Below are positions 1 to 13,500 of a stretch of DNA of 64,000 bases, in pieces; position 1 is the first letter of the stretch; each line of letters opens with the position of its first letter. The position numbers and the translations under genes were made by a program. The notes below the pieces were generated by a model. That model saw nothing but the letters and a program-made list of their open reading frames with translations, was not told the DNA's origin and searched no databases. The DNA lies in contig JAJGOT010000135.1 of the NCBI GenBank assembly GCA_022457155.1, positions 1,594,001-1,658,000 on the forward strand. Reading direction: 5' to 3'. Source of the DNA: Cladopsammia gracilis (Eukaryota; Cnidaria; Anthozoa; Scleractinia; Dendrophylliidae).

Positions 1-60
1 AGACTTGGATTTTATAGTTCTATTTTCACTCGCGTCGCCTTATGCAAATATGTTTGTGTC

Positions 61-197
61 TCAATTTTTCTTCTTCTTCTTAATTCTTCTTCTTAATTCT
101 TCTTAATTCTTCTTAATTCTTCTTCTTCTTCTTCTTCTTAATTCTTCTTAATTCTTCTTTATTCTTCATAATTCTTCTTCTTCTTCTTCTTCTTCTT
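61..197. repeat. TTC / TTCTTAA microsatellite
   Basis: An irregular run of TTC triplets interspersed with TTAATTC units for about 135 bp. Confidence 0.95.
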
Positions 198-879
198 GAG
201 CATTCTTGTTGCATACAAAAGAACTTCGATTCTTAACAACAGTGGCAACCATAACACGTCATACATATTCAAAATGGCGGCGCGCAGGAAATTTAAAAGC
301 GAAAATAGGCGATATTTATATCCATTTTATTTGTACACTAAAATTATATTTGCACCTGTTCTTCTAAAAATTTTAAATTCCGACTTTATTTCCAACAATT
401 TAACGTCAATTTGTTCTGACAATGGAGGTTCCCTTAAAGTTCCAGCCGATTAGGCCACCTGTGGCCATAATTGTACTGTATTCTGGGAATTATTGTATTA
501 TGGTTACCTTGCTGGTGCCGCATAATTATTTCTTCTTTTTTTCTTGCTTCCAAAAGTGTTTTAATTGCTTCAAGGATGGCTGTCCTAAAGACCAGTAGCT
601 GAATTGCAAGAAAATGTTCACATTTTAATTACTACTTGCAAAAACTCAGTATTAATGTTCTAAAGATCAGCTTTTGTCTGTGATAAGTCATTAAAAAATT
701 ACAGAAATTATGGGCCGACATTAAGAACACAAAAACAACTTGGCAAAACTGGCATTTTTTCCACGTTTTTGCTAAAATAGCAACGCCTTTGTGTTGAACC
801 CTTCAATTATAATATAATTATTACGAATATGCTTGAACATTGGGACCCAATGAGCTTATTCAAAACTGAGGACAGCCTA
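198..879. other. no recognised feature
   Basis: AT-rich sequence between the microsatellite and a LINE fragment. The short frames have no recognisable similarity. No UBR exon was found here. Confidence 0.6.
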
Positions 880-1111
880 CATGTACTTCATACAACTATA
901 CCAAGGAAATCAAAGCAGTCAATCCGATGCTTAAATTGCCCAAGCCAAGGGAGTTTTCACTACACACATTTATCCCAAAGTAAGAAGCACCAAGCATGGT
1001 CTAAGGTCTTTTCGGTACTTCGCTGCAAAGAAATGGAATGCGCTGCGGGATTTGATTCGCGCCATGGCCGGCACTAGGGAATTCTTAAGTCGTATTCGTT
1101 ATTTAGTATTT
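880..1111 (+). pseudogene. LINE fragment, end of reverse-transcriptase ORF
   Basis: The last part of the plus-strand frame reads RYFAAKKWNALRDLIRAMAG and ends YLVF-stop. This is the (F/Y)xxAxxWNxLPxxI-type C-terminus seen at the end of CR1/Rex-like LINE proteins. Upstream coding is frame-shifted. The following bases up to about 1175, including TGACTAAGTGGGAGGGCCGG, are probably the 3' tail. Confidence 0.5.
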
Positions 1112-1439
1112 TAAATATTGTAATTATATGTACTTATTGACTAAGTGGGAGGGCCGGACCTAACTTAGTCAATAAGCATTTTATCATATGACCAAATTGG
1201 AGACAAAATTACTTGAAATTTTAACGCGCGAGGCTGTCCGCTTTTGTAGTAGGGCCGTACGCCTTTTTCCGGCCCCGCTCGCGCAAATGCGTACGGCCCA
1301 CATACGGGACTTTCATCAATGGTTTTGCAAAGAAAAGGTTCGCAGGGCCGTACGGGTCATATGATAATTGTAGTTATGTAGCTTTTTTAAATTGTAATTT
1401 TAATTGTAATTATACACATAAGTAAAGTAAGTAAAGTCG

Positions 1440-1735
1440 CGCACCCGAGCCAGAAGGCTCATAACGGGCGGAGCTTAAACCCGGTTTCTATAGCATGAAG
1501 CGACTAGGAATATTGCTACTCCCCCCCCTGGATGGGATGCTAGTTCATCGCAGGGTTACCCCCAGCATTTTGTTGCCGGTACCCATTTATACACCTGGGT
1601 GGAGAGAGACAGTGTGGAGTAAAGTTTCTTGTCTAAGGAAACAACACGACGGCAGAGACCAGGCTTCGAACCACCGACCTTCAGGTTGAAAGTCCGACGC
1701 GCTAACCACTACACCACCGTGCCGCCCACAATTAT
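1440..1735 (-). mobile_element. tRNA-derived SINE (tRNA-Glu-like head)
   Basis: The minus-strand head has an A box (TGGTGTAGTGGTTAGCGCG) and a B box (GGTTCGAAGCC). It is followed by a body containing CCTTAGACAAGAAAC and GTAACCCTGCGATGAACTAG. The body resembles the conserved central domain of widespread invertebrate SINEs, though I cannot verify the family. It is not a functional tRNA, because the acceptor arms do not pair. Confidence 0.7.
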
Positions 1736-2189
1736 ACATGTATTAATAGATAAATAATTAATTTCTCGATATTTTTGGATTTTTGAATTTAGATTAGCTA
1801 AATTTTAGTTTTCCTTTTGTTTTGTAATCTATTTGTTTCTCATTTGTGGGCTTCCTGTAAAGTAGCTTTCAGCCAAGTGGAGTGCCATGTTAAAAAAAGT
1901 TCTATCTTTCTATCTATCTGTCTACAGCCAATCAGAAGGCTGGAAAGCTGTTGCATATTCTGCCGTATCCCAAGGGTTGCATTAAAATAATGGTAGTTCC
2001 TCAGCATTGTAAATTGAACTAGCTAGTGCTCTGAGCTAGAAATGTAGGTGGGCTTTAATCAAAACATCTTTGTATCTTTCCTAACCTTCAGAAGTCTTCA
2101 GTATTCTCAATGCACAATTTTCTGAACACCAATTTTACTTGCTCAAAATGACTTGCCGGATTACTCCCTGAATTGTACTGACCACTCAG

Positions 2190-2640
2190 TAGGGGTGTAA
2201 TGATACATCAAACTATCAATGTATCGTGGTAGTTGGTGCCGCAATAGTGAGCTATCAATAGTAAAATCAACTATTGATAACAATCGCGATCGATTATCGG
2301 TAGTTTCAATAGTGGGCAAAAAGAAGAAACGCATTTTGGCCGCATTATACTTATTGTATCCTTGATTGAAATAATTATATAATGAATATGATAAAATAAA
2401 ATTGTCTGTTTGTGTCGTACATTGCTATAAGGCTAGGACAACACAATCCATCAGCGACTCTATCAGCACCATTTTCGTTTTTACATCACACAGCATAAAT
2501 TCCCAAGGGTTCGTAAGTCTGGTTTTTACCTTTTACTATCGCAATACTGATCCAACTATTGCCATAATATCTCAATTTTGCCCCAACTATCACAATACTA
2601 TTGCAATAGTAACATTAATTTTTACACAATAGTCACCCCA
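2190..2640. mobile_element. hAT-type MITE with target-site duplication
   Basis: Termini are TAGGGGTG and CACCCCA, with subterminal CAATAGT motifs. The flanks ACCACTCAG at 2181-2189 and 2641-2649 are identical, fitting an 8-9 bp hAT target duplication. There is no transposase. It lies downstream of UBR exon 17. Confidence 0.7.
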
Positions 2641-2732
2641 ACCACTCAGTCAAATTACTATTACTTATATCATTTTGATTTTTTGCCTTACATGTACTTA
2701 TTTTACCGACTTGAAAGGTGAAGTGAACTCAC

Positions 2733-5700
2733 ATCACTAGAGCACCACTCATACACAAGAGTGTAAACTGGCATGACTCTAAACTGTAAACTGAATGCTG
2801 CTTCCCAGTCAGGCTCTGTCTCAATATGCCGACCTGTTTTGCGGGTTGTCATATCCATTCCCTAGAAAACAAGGTACACATACTAATGAATCTAATCTAT
2901 TGAATCTACTTACTTTGTCACAGTGCCGACTTCTGTCGCTGTGACGGGAGAAAGAAACAGGACATACGTCCCAATTGACATCAATCCCCCATGGAGACCA
3001 GACCACAACACCGGGGACTACGTCCCCTACTCTTTTTTCGAACAGTGATGTGGGTTCTTTTACGTCCCCTACTATTTTAATGTGAGTAGGTGTAGGAGAC
3101 AAGGCCAACGGCTTAACGTCACCGCCCAATGACGCGATCATCTGAACTGAGACAAGGTGTTTGAGCACAGACAGCATGATCTTACCAGTTATTTAAAGAC
3201 CCTGGTTAGTGGTCCGGCCGGGATTCGAACCCGCGACCTCCCGCTCTGCAGACTGGCGCCCAACTAACTGAGCTAACCAGGAGGCGGTTGATACATGTAC
3301 AATCATGTAGAACATGTAGAAGAAGTGGTGTTAACAACTGTAATCAGGGAAGGACTAACTTTCACCTTTTAAGCCAATAGTGATCAACATCAAATTTCTC
3401 CTTGTAATATCCATGTGTAATCAATCAGAAAGGCCATGAGAATTAAGGATATGATCACCCAAGATGAATTGCCTTGATATTCTAACAACTCCCCCTCCCA
3501 CTACTAAATAAACAATTACTTAAGGTTACAGTGTACCTTCGGGGGTGTCTCCAGTATAACAGCTCTAGCGTCTTAAGATTACACTTAATACACCTAAACC
3601 CAGATATCAAATTAAAGCTTATAGAGCTGGCTATCTAAATGTGGAAACCATTTGGTAATAAAATGAATTGTCGAATTTTTTACGACGTCTAAATTCGAAC
3701 GTCCGAATAAGCTTTAAAACGCTATAACTCAAAGCGATTATTATATTTTGCTAATTTGATTTGTTCTCGGGTTTCCGGACACGAAGCGCTAAAAAAACGT
3801 GTCGGCGATTTTCCATATTCAATTGCAGTGAAAAGTTACAGAATATTTTCGAAAAGGGGAGAAAAAAAATTGGAATGATCGCACGGAAATGCCTCTTGAC
3901 AAAAAAGTTTTCGGAATTAAGAAATTCGCCGACACGTTTTTGTTGATTATATGTTAGCCTAGCTTCTGTCCAAATTTAAGGAAAATCGAACAAATTCCCT
4001 TTGAGTTGTAGCTCTTTAAAGTGTCCCCAACAAGTGAAAAATTAACAATGAGAAAACGGCGCTTAAAAAAACATCTCGCTTAATAAACAAACTCCGCCCA
4101 CAAAAGTTATACCATCATTTCTCCGTCAATTTTCACTATTTTTCGATACCTTTTTTTTGGATGAAAGTTCATTCTGTAAACTTTATTTTAACGCCAAAAA
4201 AAAATTTTAAAAAAATTTTCGATCTGAAGGTACACTGTAACCTTAAAGGGACACCGTCTCGACTGAAATATCGTGTTTTCATGATTATGGCCAGGAGCTT
4301 GGCAATGCTTTAAGCTTGGTTCCCACTAGTGACGTAAGAGACGTAAGCGGAATCGTAAGCGGAATCGGAATCGCAAGAACCTTACGATCTAGTGGAAATC
4401 AAAACAATGGAAGCAACGGAAGCAGAAGCGGAATTGGAAGAAAAAGGAAACCTTCTGATCCTTCCGATTCCAATTCCATCGCACTTCCGATTCCGATTGC
4501 GACTCCGTTTTTTGATTTCCACTAGAACGTAAGGCTCCTTACGCTACCGACTCCGACTCTGCTTCCGATTACGTCGCTAGTGGGAACCAAGCTTTAAGCT
4601 TTCTTCATTATATTAAAATTGGAAGAAACCATCACCAAAAGTTATAGAAGCAAAGAAATATGGACTACTAAAACAGACAAAATAATGACATGAAAGGTCA
4701 AAATCTCACAAGAATGGCAAGTTTGGTTCCTTGACCGCCTGTCAATACCGGTAAATCAAATATCGTGAACTGTAATCTACTTCAATTCTTGCAATCCTAC
4801 ACTTTATCTCCAAACTACTGCTTTTGTTTTGCTCTATACTAGATATATTAATTTGGTTTCATTTGGCGATATAATGTGGAAATATAAGCTAAGTGAAATT
4901 TTGCTATTTTGGCGCGACAGTGTCCCTTCAATATTATCATAAAATAGTAACTACATGTACTACTTTGACACATACACCTATGTAGTATTACAGCTGTAGT
5001 TTTTTAAAACAGCACTTACCTGCATGCATTTGAGCAACTCAAAGAACTTGGATAAAAACCTATTGAACTTTCCCCTCAGTTGCTCTGTCCATTCTGTAGG
5101 CTTATGAACTAAAATATACCTACAAGCATTAAAGCAAACGTTAATAGCAATCAAAATATCATGCAAATTATTGGTAATAATCTTTAAGTTAATTGTAAAT
5201 TATATGTTTGACAGGACTCTATTTAAACTAGCAATTACGCTAATTATATACAGGCAAAAACTAACGATAAAAGAGTCCAACGTTTCGGCGACATCTTGGC
5301 GCCATTGTCAAGGGAAACTACATTAAATATGCGATCTCAAGAGTAACTAAGAGTCCAGAGTCATTAATTTGAATAAGTTAGACAAAGACCTTAGCGCGAA
5401 TTGAGTCTGATTGTACATTTAAACATGGTCGTAATTGTTTAATGAGTAACATCTCATTAATGAGGAAATCAAACTTGTTCTGTCATTTTTTCAACACATT
5501 AAAATAATTGTGAAAGTCATCCGGAATCCTGCCTTCGTGTCTATTATCATTAGGTAGTGTTTGCACACTGACAAGGTCTTGCTTCTATGTCCATCAACGC
5601 GTACGAACAGATGGCCACAGGTGAACCCAACATAACCAGCATCGCAATGGTCACACTTTAGTTATACACAACGCATTGTTGATCAATGAGCTGAGGCTTT

Positions 5701-8700
5701 GGTTCGCTTGTCGGGAACTCCTGGGCAATCTTGCGGCTCGTAAACACTGGTTGGACAATAGCCCGGAGCTTCACACTGAGATCTTTTAACTATGTCTTCA
5801 CAGAGATCGCATATTTAATTTAGATCACATATTTAATTTAGTTTCCCTTGACAATGGCGCCAAGATGTCCGCGAAACGTCGGACTCTTTTATCGTTAGTT
5901 TTTGCCTGTATATGTTTATCTAAATCACTGTTGATTATTATTACGCTAATTGTGGCTAAAATATTATTTTTTAGGCGAAGTTAAACTCAAGCTGGTTGAC
6001 AGTCAGCAGCCCACTCTCATCATCATACTCAGGGGGGCCCTCGGGAGAGTGCAGGGAGTATTGCTTGCTTTGCCATGGCTAGCTTGCTTGCCTTTTCGCA
6101 CATTTGCTTGCTCGTTTGCTGGTCGGATTTTTGCTCCCGGCACCTTCCCTCCCTCTTGGTAAGTATGGTTATTGGTTACAAGTATGAAGGTTTTCCACTG
6201 AGCTTCTCAGTGTGACAGGTGCCTGGGTTGGGGGTGGGGGCAGTGCCAAGGTCGCCATGGTTACCTCCTTGGAATTGGAGACTGCGCCCCTCCCCACATC
6301 ATGCGGCACCAAAGCTCATCGCGGGCGAAGAGTTTAAATTAATTAGATATTCCTGTATAAAATTAATATTTGGTAAAAAAAAGTATGATCTTAGCATTAT
6401 AATACATTGTATTTATTCCCTTGAGTTGTTCCAGAAAATATCCATCTAACCCTAACCCTAACCCACCAAAAAAGGTTTTATGGTTTAAACCCCCAACACA
6501 CTTCCTCATATTATTTGATATACTGACAGTATTACTGGAACCGCACATTGTACATGTAAATGTGAAACGCACATGGTTCACTTACTTGAGGTCTCCCATC
6601 ATGAAATAGGCTCTTTTAAGTTTTTGAAGGGATTGCTTCTGAAACTCATATGTTCCCCGCTCTAAAACAGAATAATCCACTGCATTAAAAACCTCAGACA
6701 AGTAGCAATAGCTACATTAAGGCCTGCATCTATTATTATCTGTATTCGAGCATGATTGTACCTTTTTACTCTCCTTACTACTTTACAGATTCTCTTAAGT
6801 CTCTTTTTAGGATTATTTTGTGCAATAAATGCCCTTTTGTGCTTTAAAAACGTTTTTACAGCAGGCATTTTGAACGCAGAAGAAAACAGATGCAAAGAAA
6901 TTTGCATCAACGAGCACACATTGAAATGTTTCAATCACGGAGGAATGTAGTGCGCATTGATATGAAATCATTACTGAGCATAACTTACTCTAAAAAGTGA
7001 ATTAAGTGTCAACTTTATGAATTCTGTGCTTAATAAATAATAATAAAGTTTTTGATTTTGATTTGATTTGATTAATTTGAAAACCATCGAATGAGGTGTA
7101 TTTATTTCTTTTTGTAATGAATTGTTTTGAAATGAACACATTCAAGTTATTACTAGTAACAAGTTTTCACTAACGAGAATGGTTCCAAACTTACCATTTA
7201 TCGCAGGCTTCAGATGATCCATAAATGACAAAAGAATCACTTCCAATACATCGTGTTCTAGAATCAACATTCTTGCCTAATATAAAAAATAATTATTATC
7301 ATAAAAAAAATTAATCTTTGTTGCACTTGATTAAAGAGCAAACTAATGTCCAAAAAAATTAAATTTAAAGAAAATAAACTAATTAAAATTTAAAATTAAC
7401 TGAAGACAAAAATTAACTGCAACATTTATATTATAGGGATAGTTTCACGGTTCAGCGCATGTGCACAGGATAAAATGCTTTATTCCATTTCTTACCAATT
7501 TTATCGGTTAAAAAACACTCACATTTACTTCAATAATCACACACTATAATTAGTTCAAACAAAGTGAAGGATTACCAAAATTCACAGAAAACTTCAACAG
7601 ATTACACCGACAAAGTCAACGCTGATAAAACCTTTGACTCGAAGGATTTATTCCACGCTCTCTGGTGGCTTTCATGGCAAACATGGGTATGTTTAATCAT
7701 CTATTCAATCAGCTGACTGACCACGACATTTGCACTGGCAAATTTCGTGCCAGAGTTATCTACTCGCTTTTGATTGGTCTAAACAGTGAAATTAAATGGG
7801 TTATTGCGTCGAACCATGAAACCCTCCCTTTAAACACATGTAACAAATGAATTTTTAAATATAATTATTTTTAATTAATGCAATAACTTACTAAAGTGGG
7901 AACAGTGTAAAGTTGGACTGACAAAGAGGTAACCTGCAAGAAAATAAAAAAAAATTAAGAATTATTATTATGAATAAAATTATTTAAAAATGAAAATGTA
8001 ATCAAAGTATATGTTGTAGTTAATTTTTTCATTTCAGGTAATTTTTATTTTTCCATTGTTTTTGGGTATGGTAATATATGCTAATGAATTTGAAACAAAG
8101 GAAAAACAAAAATTACCTGAAATAAAAAATGAACTACAACATATACATCAAATAAACTTTCTTAAATACAAAATATTATTTATATTCTATATTTATTTAG
8201 AATATATATTTTTTTCTATTGACAGATATTCCTTAGGATGACATGTAAAATAATGTAGGAAGCATTCTGCAGTTGACAGCTTGCTTACAATATTATAAAT
8301 AATTGATTGTTTATTGCTGCTGCAGTTTGCAAACAAGCTGACAAGTTTAAGCAATATATCAGACAGGAGGAAGAGTGTTTCATCAGAATGTCCAAACACC
8401 AAGAAGTGGGTTGCAAAAACGAGGCACAGCCGAGTTTTTTTTAACCAACTTCAAGATGTTTGGGCACCTGATGAAACACTCTTTCGAGTGTCTGATAGCT
8501 TCTCAAACTGATCATTAAATATAAAGAAAACAAAGGGAAAAAAAAAGCCAAAATCTATGCTAAAAACCACGGTCATGCTTATGATTTTCATTGACTAAAC
8601 TAGATCCATTTATACATTGTAAGTGGATTAAACTTAACTCACCGAGACACTGTGCTCATGATCATCATCAACAAAGTCCTTTTGAATCTGATTATAATGC

Positions 8701-10564
8701 TGTAAATTAAACAGAATTTTTTCACAATCAGTACATGTACATGTACACTCAGGCAGTGATATTGCATGAGGACAGCTTTATTGCATGAGGTGACTCAGTA
8801 AGGCCTTAAAAAACTGTAACAATAGCCTGATGTACATGAATTAACAAAGTCTGTTTATAAATAACTGCCTTAAAGGAATCTAACAGTATATTCTGTTAGC
8901 AGTCTTACTCAAACAGGTAGAGCTTATCACACACTCATCCCTGTTGTTGTTGTTTGCCACTGTCTTGTATGACCTTCACCAACTTGAATGATTAGCTCAC
9001 CCACTTGACTATCTACAAAGAGACTACCGGCTGTCCAAGATAACCGCAGATTAAAGTATTGTGTACTGTTAGAAACAGTACATGTATTTTCTTGATCACT
9101 AACTTTATAGCAGAGCTCTCGCAGGCCGAAGGCCCGCTCACAGATCTCCATACTCATAGAACCTATGCAGGGTTCTCCTTATCAGGTGGTAACCGGTAAA
9201 ATTTGCCGCTGGAAGCAGCACTTATTACCAACCATAACCGCTTGCCCCCGGAAAATTTTTAAGACACAGTTTTCCCATTACTGCTTAGCAAAAATCCCTT
9301 ACCTGCTGAACTAAAATTTAGGGAGAACCCTGCCTATGCCTGTCATTTTTCATGGTCATGGCTAGTAGAATATTTTGTGAGCGCAAACTCATGCAGGGTT
9401 TGCTCATGGGCACATCCGTCCATCCATCGTGTGACTTCGCGCAACTTGTGTGTTCGACCTCGTGCAACATCTCGGATCTTAGCAATTTTGAAACAAAGAC
9501 GAGGCTTTGTTATTCGCGTGCAGACGGTCGTGTAATGCTGATTTTGAGAATTGCTAAAATTGAAAAATAGCCTGGTCATCATTATCTTAATTCTAATTTT
9601 TCTTGTGCTTCCGACCTTTCACCTAAGTTAAGCTTATCACCATCGTTTCTGTTCAGAGAGCTCTGCTGTTAGGCTAAGCATATCTATATATATTAGGAAC
9701 ATTATGTATTGTTGCCAGTACCTTGGTAAAATGAATAGCAAAAGCTTTCTTTCCCACAGGATCCATCAACATTCTGGAAGAAATTAATAAAAAAAGAGTA
9801 AGATTGTGTTCCATCTTGCATGATTTTTAACTTAGAACTTCCAGTGTTCTCACCAGGCCGCGGCCTTGTGGGATTCCCGCAAAAAAAAAAATTGAGATGG
9901 CGCACCAAAAGCCAAGAAGATGCGCCCAGCTTCGAGTAGTTTAATGAGTAGTTTAATGGTCAATCGAATACCCCAGCATTTTGCTTGTTCAAATGAATTA
10001 AAACATTTTATCAAAAAATTTAAAGCCTTTAATTTTATTGCCGTTACCCTCGTTGGTCACATGTACATGGTGAAGGTTTGCGTAAGCATCGCTATCAAAT
10101 CGTCGACATCTTGTACGCCATGTTGGATCAGGTAGGTACTTCATGTAACAGACCTTTTGGAGTGACTTTGTCCCTCTTATATTCTTACAGGGCCCCTATT
10201 TTTCAGCAGAGGGGGCCCTGCGACTCCCCAAAATCCTGGTGAGAACACTGAACTTCTATTGTCACCCTAACTTGAACATTTTTATGTACTTACGTGTTCA
10301 TGAATAACTTGTGGGTATGAGCTCTGGCAACTATAAGATGAAGGACAAAAATCAGTGTGAAATTAAATATTGCTTATAAATAAATCAGTTTTAAATCAGT
10401 TTGATTAGATATCAAAAGATTTTTCTTTGCTATGCCACAATCAGAAACTACAGTACCAGTACCTTTCCACAAAGTAGAGTCAGCTAGAAGAACTCTCTCA
10501 AGAAGATCTGAATCTTCTTCCTTGGGTGCAAGGACTGTGTTACAGAGTATTCTCCTAAGTCCAT
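2733..10564 (-). CDS. UBR2-like: UBR exons 9-17: helical scaffold
   Basis: These nine exons encode residues about 330-555. Recognisable conserved blocks are the [12 protein letters not shown] start, [67 protein letters not shown], then [10 protein letters not shown] and [11 protein letters not shown] in exon 17. Exon 13 (7892-7933, 42 bp) and exon 10 (10294-10330, 37 bp) are microexons supported by clean splice sites and family continuity. The donor of exon 17 is GTGAGT, directly left of 2733. Confidence 0.92.
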
Positions 10565-13500
10565 CTAGAGGAAATTAAAAAGATTTTATCGAACGATACT
10601 TTATTTATTACAGTGTATGTTAATACTTAGCAAACTATTTATTCTCAAACTGACAGTTTATTCTAATCATTTTGAACTTGAAAATGGCATCATGACGACA
10701 CCGAAACATTACTGACGATTTTATTGTTTATTTTTACAACATGCTTATGTATTACCAAACCTTTACTTATAAAAAGATTTTAAGAAATAATTACATGTAA
10801 TTGAAATCACAGAGGCACAAACTGCATTGTGTGCATGGACAAGGTGTCTCTTCTTACACAAACTGTCTTCAGGTCAAACTGGAATGTTGGTTAGGAAAGT
10901 TGGTTTATATGGAGGGAGGAAAACCAGAGAATCGGAAAAACACTTGAACACCCTTGGGGCAGCGACGAAAACAAATGAAGGAGTGACAATTGGTCTTTCA
11001 ATAATGCAAGGTCTCACAAAATTTTGGTCTCATTTTTCAGGTCTCGCAGTCTTGTTCTTGTTTAGCAGTTCTCCACATCTTGATGGTAAGAATATATTCA
11101 GTGACTGTTTTATTCTTACCACATTTTGATGTCATCTGTGATCCATAACTGTAAAGATGGACATTCGATATTGAGGACCCTAGAACCTGGAAATCTGTCT
11201 GCTTAAAATGTAATACGCCACGCAACCTTTCTGAGCCTATTTCGTGTTGTTATTAGTTACTATATTTTACCATTTTATTCGAGTGTTTAGAATTTTGTTA
11301 ATCTTGGGCCCACAGTAATTAGCGGCAGCTGTTGTGGTCACCCTGCCATAACCCAGTAGTTGTTTTCTTTGTTTTTTATCATTTTGTTTGTTATTAGTTT
11401 ATTTGATGGCGAAGTCTAATAAAAAAAAAAAGATGCATGGCAAAAATGGAATCTACATGTATTAAATTTGTTAAATGAAATATTACATAACATCAAATAC
11501 AAACCAGAATAATTTGTGATCTTGTTCAGCCAGCCCAGCATATGACCAGCACATATTTGATGAGCAACGACCTTGTGATGCATCACACGGCACTTCAGTG
11601 GCTTGCGGCTAGGACCTGACGTACCTTGCTGTAATACAATGGACTTAAAACATGATGCATTCTAATAACCAACATACATGTACAATGTACACATAAGAAA
11701 ATGGTGATGATGGATAATACTATTTATAGTTCAACACATTGATACACTGCCCAAATATGGTCAAAAAGTTATAGATATGCGTTATGTCTACATGACGTAT
11801 AACCAGCAATGGTGGTAAATTTCGCATTTTGAAGGAAAGTGAAAATGACTTCCGCCTGCAATTTTGTGCTTTTGGGCGAAAAAGTGCGTGAACTATTAGT
11901 TAAAAAAGGGAAAAGAAAGAAAAAAGAGAAGAAATGAAAAGAGAAAAAATATTGTTCACATGATTGGACAAAAAAGGCGCAAAATTTTCGCGTTGTCGCG
12001 GTCGCAGTGTCGTTTCTTGGCGTAGCTGAATGAAGACTGGTTCAAAGTTTAACTGCTCGACAAGGAGTGAATGAAAGGGGTGGCGAATGGTAAATCTGAG
12101 ACTCGTTGAGACGCCGAGACCCTTGTTTCAAAATCCGCGACCGCGACTGCAGCTAAGTTATAAAATCCGAGCCAGAGACCCAATGTGGGAAAAAACCGAG
12201 AAAAAAATCCGAGACTCCGAGACAGAAAAAGCACCAGCCAAACAAGACTTTGAAACTTAAAACAAAAACTGTCGAGATTTCAAGACCGGACCAAAATTTT
12301 CCAAGACCCACGATTTTGAAGGTACCATTCGCCACCGCTAATGAAGGAGCACAATTTTCGTAAAATTCCTTTGGTAATCACCTATGGAATATGATATAGA
12401 CTTGATGCTTCCTCAGAAAAGTTTCTGCTCTCGTCATTACGGCTGTAGGAGCTAAAAAACGAGCAAGTTTGTAAACAACATTGATCGACTCAGCTCGTAC
12501 TTCAATGTTTGAAAATTTGGTGCTGATGGAAGAGAATAAAAAGCCAAATCAACTACAGGTACGATGTTTTAACCATTTCTTGTATCCTTTAGCTGTGAAT
12601 TTTTGTAAGACATACTGTCCACGCTGCTGTTCTTTCCGACTTTTCGCCGCTATGTTTAGGTTTGTATCCGTGTGTTTGTTCAATTTGTTTTGATTTTGAA
12701 TTGAACTTTTTAAGATATGAAACGCTTGTAACTAAGACATTCTATGCCATTTTACTGTGTTTTTATTCTTGTAGTCACTACTCTGTCCCGTTCTTTAAGT
12801 AGACGAAAGCTCTTCGTAGAAACTCTCAACTGATTGTGTACGCTAAATTAATTTTAGCTTGGCAAAAGTTTCGGCATTCGCTGCTTGTTGTTTAAGAAAT
12901 GGTGCGAGGTAAAATATTGTTGTTAGCCTTTTTGCTTAATGAAAGGTTGCATATCTCTATGAATTTTTTCTCGAAACTGATTTGTTATCAATGTGTTGAA
13001 TAAATTAGAAAACAGTTATAATATAATAGTGTTCAAGCTTGCACAATATTGACAAAGGCACCACTTTGATTCACCGTGTGATGTTGCAAGTTTCGCACGG
13101 TAAAACATATGTGAGCTTTTTTAAAAATAAAAGGCTTGTCAGCGATATTTTTTTTCAAACAGTTATTACTGTGCTTTGTTATCAATGTGTTGAATTATAG
13201 TGCTCAAGCTTGTGTGATATCGCCTAATTTTAGCCGACAAGGCCATAGTATTAGGCGATATCATGCACGCTTTCACGCTATAATAGTTAAATATACATGT
13301 ATGATAATACCCCAGCACAGAGTCACAAACTACATGTACACAGAACTTAGAACTTACAGCACGAGGATTTTTCTTGAGTTGTATGTGAAAAAAAAATGAA
13401 AAAAAAAAGAAATTTAAAAAAATCTGGTTTCAAACCCAAACATCACACTTTTCAATCTTCTAATCACACCATAAATCTCTGAAACACTGCATGTAAAATA

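Noticed and set aside
1..2732. UBR exon 18 or later exons
   Set aside because: No conserved UBR block with splice sites was found in any minus-strand frame, so they are assumed to lie left of the window.
3205..3290. Possible tRNA genes here and at 1660-1735, 28929-29025 and 33340-33425
   Set aside because: A and B boxes are present, but the acceptor stems do not pair and each is joined to a SINE body, so they are SINE heads.
5245..5914. Treating the inverted-ended block as an ordinary MITE
   Set aside because: Its interior encodes a decayed GIY-YIG tail, so a Penelope-like origin fits better.
8927..9157. 76-residue frame near UBR exon 12
   Set aside because: It overlaps the MITE 9109-9670, has no splice support, and does not continue the UBR protein.
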